DNA from: Verrucomicrobiota bacterium
GTDB taxonomy: Bacteria; Verrucomicrobiota; Verrucomicrobiia; Limisphaerales; SXQI01
NCBI GenBank assembly: GCA_008933045.1
Contig: WBXJ01000163.1
Location: forward strand, 1-6,471
DNA length: 6,471 bases
Direction of reading: 5' to 3'
Numbering within the stretch: position 1 is the first letter of the stretch; the number at the start of each line of letters is the position of its first letter. The notes below the pieces were generated by a model, which was not told the DNA's origin, searched no databases, and saw only the letters and a program-made list of their open reading frames with translations. Both the position numbers and the translations under genes were made by a program. This document shows positions 5,211-6,471 of this stretch, piece after piece.

Positions 5211-6020
5211 TTATGGGGTCGCGGTGGCGTCTTTAAAGCGTTTCAAGTCGCGATCGCCCGGTTTCGCAGGAGCGTTCCAAGTTTTGATAAACCTTGTCGT
5301 GGGCTCAAGCCAACGCCACAGTTCAGCATGGCCATCCGCGAATGAAAGCGTGCCTCCATTGCCATGCGTACTGGCGGGCGCGTTTTGCCAATAGTTTTCC
5401 GCGACAGGAACGGCAAAATAGGAATCCTCAATCGTAATGGGACTTTCATGCACGAACACCATTGCAGAGGAGGGCGGGGGCCTACGGATATCCGAATACT
5501 TTTTATTGGGCCCGGCTTTCGGATTCACAAAACTGGTGTCCGCAGCTCCGTAAAGCCGAGCATCGCTGGCATCAGCACCGCCCATTTGACCGTTCATGGA
5601 CCAACTCCGGACGCGTGTGACCATCTTGTTCCCCAGTTTTTCTGGCTTGTCGTTGGGGCAACGGTAGATATCGACCGAGGTGTTATATTTCCAGAGTGAT
5701 CCGGCTTTGATGAAGGTCAGATTTGTCATGCCTGGTTGGCCGCTGCCGACATCGCCGGTTATCCAGGACTTCGGATTTCCCAGCCAGTTTAACACCAATC
5801 GGTCGTCGTAATCGTCCTTGTAAAGTAGCCAAGCCAACTGCATCTGTTTCAGATTGTTGATGCAACGAACCGACCCAGCTTTCTCCTTAGCTCTGGCAAG
5901 TCCGGGTAGAAGCATGCCGGCGAGGATTGCGATGATCGCGATGACAACCAGCAACTCGATCAAAGTGAAGCCTTGCTTCCGATGAGAACAGTCTGGTTTG
6001 GTTGGGGTTGAGAAAAACAT
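5211..6020 (-). CDS. Type IV prepilin-like protein with N-terminal methylation motif and H-X9-DG signature
   Basis: This is a 269-residue protein. A 17-residue leader ending in K-Q-G is followed by F-T-L-I-E-L-L-V-V-I-A-I-I-A-I-L-A, the class III/prepilin signal: cleavage after Gly17, N-methyl-Phe18, and Glu22 at +5. The hydrophobic helix runs about 18-40, continuing into an amphipathic helix with K-E-K-A and N-N-L-K-Q-M-Q-L. The C-terminal part has Cys121 in Y-R-C-P-N-D and the signature H219-(9 residues)-D229-G230, in S-F-A-D-G-H. Such proteins occur in tens to hundreds of copies in Planctomycetes, Verrucomicrobia and Lentisphaerae; they are exported pseudopilin-like proteins whose function is mostly unknown. 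A prepilin peptidase and a GspF/PilC machine would process and assemble it, and a GspF-like gene lies in this window but not beside it. The ATG at 6020 has no Shine-Dalgarno sequence. Its stop is 2 bp from the convergent ribokinase stop. I saw no clear promoter in 6021-6196. Confidence 0.93.
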   Translation of the reverse strand: MFFSTPTKPDCSHRKQGFTLIELLVVIAIIAILAGMLLPGLARAKEKAGSVRCINNLKQMQLAWLLYKDDYDDRLVLNWLGNPKSWITGDVGSGQPGMTNLTFIKAGSLWKYNTSVDIYRCPNDKPEKLGNKMVTRVRSWSMNGQMGGADASDARLYGAADTSFVNPKAGPNKKYSDIRRPPPSSAMVFVHESPITIEDSYFAVPVAENYWQNAPASTHGNGGTLSFADGHAELWRWLEPTTRFIKTWNAPAKPGDRDLKRFKDATATP

Positions 6021-6167
6021 AAGGGAGACAGGTTAATGGTTTCCAGCGTTAAAGCAAAACTATCATTCGCGTGGGGGTTCTAGGTTTATTCTAAGAATCT
6101 GCATCATCTGATTGAAGTTGAGGAGTGTGCGTCTCGCTGCACAGGGTCGCCGAATTCTGAACAAAGC

Positions 6168-6179
6168 GGCCTCGAGGCC
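6168..6179. repeat. 12-bp perfect palindrome downstream of the zinc-ribbon gene
   Basis: GGCCTCGAGGCC is fully self-complementary. On the minus strand it begins 17 bases after the stop of the Cys-rich gene and is followed by GCTTTGTT. As RNA it could form a GGCC/GGCC stem with a TCGA loop and act as a weak terminator, or it could be a chance site. It sits in the 176-bp gap before the prepilin gene, where I see nothing else definite. Confidence 0.25.
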
Positions 6180-6196
6180 TCAAATCCGAAAGTCCA

Positions 6197-6471
6197 TCAA
6201 TCGCCGAACAATTTCTTGAGTTGATTTCTTGCCGCAGATTCTCGAGCGTCGGCTTTTTCGGAACCTTTAAAATCGCGTTTGATAAGGTCAAACCACTCGC
6301 AGTAATTGCCGAGGTGTTTTTCAAAAACAGGATCAGCGCGTCGATCTCTACATTGATTAGCCACCCGTGCGTCGTAGGCGGTACAATTAAGACAGATCCT
6401 GAGATCAGCCCCGCACTGATGGCAGTTTTCACTCCGCCCAGGTTGACCGGGGAGAGTCCAGACCCAACCAC
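6197..6471 (-). CDS. Cys-rich putative zinc-ribbon protein, 5'-truncated by the right window edge
   Basis: The last 90 codons are visible, from 6469 to the TGA at 6199-6197; no start is in view. Cysteines are spaced like a metal-binding protein: C-H-Q-C (visible residues 16-19), then G-A-D-L-R-I-C-L-N-C (C26, C29), T-A-Y-D, N-Q-C-R (C40), and N-Y-C-E-W-F (C57). A charged tail follows (IKRDFKGSEKADARESA, ending NQLKKLFGD). The order C-x2-C, D-L-x-x-C-x-x-C-x-x-Y-D, N-x-C-R, C-x-x-F resembles a small uncharacterised bacterial zinc-ribbon-like protein family that I know only as hypothetical proteins; further cysteines are expected upstream, outside the window. It is presumably cytoplasmic. A longer open frame on the same strand (6471 to 6091) has no Cys pattern or recognisable domain and is taken as the shadow of this gene. 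It is followed by the prepilin gene 176 bp downstream on the same strand. Confidence 0.78.
   Translation of the reverse strand, partial: GWVWTLPGQPGRSENCHQCGADLRICLNCTAYDARVANQCRDRRADPVFEKHLGNYCEWFDLIKRDFKGSEKADARESAARNQLKKLFGD

Noticed and set aside
6091..6471. 126-residue open frame on the minus strand at the right edge
   Set aside because: It overlaps the Cys-rich frame, shows no domain, signal or motif, and its end runs through the intergenic palindrome. The frame two bases over has the organised cysteines.

Overview
This looks like an ordinary chromosomal segment from a moderate-GC Gram-negative bacterium, most likely a member of Verrucomicrobiota (Pedosphaera/Limisphaerales type). The best hint is a standalone type IV prepilin-like protein with the H-X9-DG C-terminal signature, a class abundant in the Planctomycetes-Verrucomicrobia-Lentisphaerae group. 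Supporting hints are a Pro/Ala-rich tail-anchored protein and start sites that mostly lack a Shine-Dalgarno sequence. The phylum is an inference from gene style, not from a marker gene.

Layout: nine genes lie on the minus strand and one on the plus strand. Reading right to left on the minus strand: a 5'-truncated Cys-rich putative zinc-ribbon protein (6197-6471) and an H-X9-DG prepilin-like protein (5211-6020). The plus-strand ribokinase (4237-5208) follows, converging tail-to-tail on the prepilin gene with only 2 bp between stops. It diverges from a TesA-type SGNH esterase (3505-4209). A long colinear minus-strand run comes next: Pro-rich tail-anchored protein (2953-3414), thioredoxin (2571-2903), GspF/PilC-type inner-membrane protein (1545-2552), a small two-helix membrane protein (1279-1545), a secreted YceI-like lipocalin-fold protein (662-1282), ApaG (242-637), and the start of a single-helix membrane protein cut by the left edge (1-163).

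The block 2571-242 is packed like an operon: gaps of 18 and 24 bp, a 1-nt stop/start overlap (TAGTG) and a 4-nt overlap (ATGA). The GspF-like protein, the small membrane protein and YceI are therefore probably translated in a coupled way. No shared pathway is obvious. Envelope or secretory functions (GspF-like, small membrane protein, YceI, TesA, prepilin) are mixed with general stress and redox functions (thioredoxin, ApaG).

Two real genes are easy to miss because they run off the window: the left-edge membrane protein (fewer than 60 codons visible) and the right-edge zinc-ribbon protein (no start in view, and overlapped by a longer spurious frame). I found no mobile element, CRISPR array, tRNA, rRNA, riboswitch or phage signature. 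I do not see a clear undescribed system. The most open questions concern the small unknown proteins and the right-edge Cys-rich protein.
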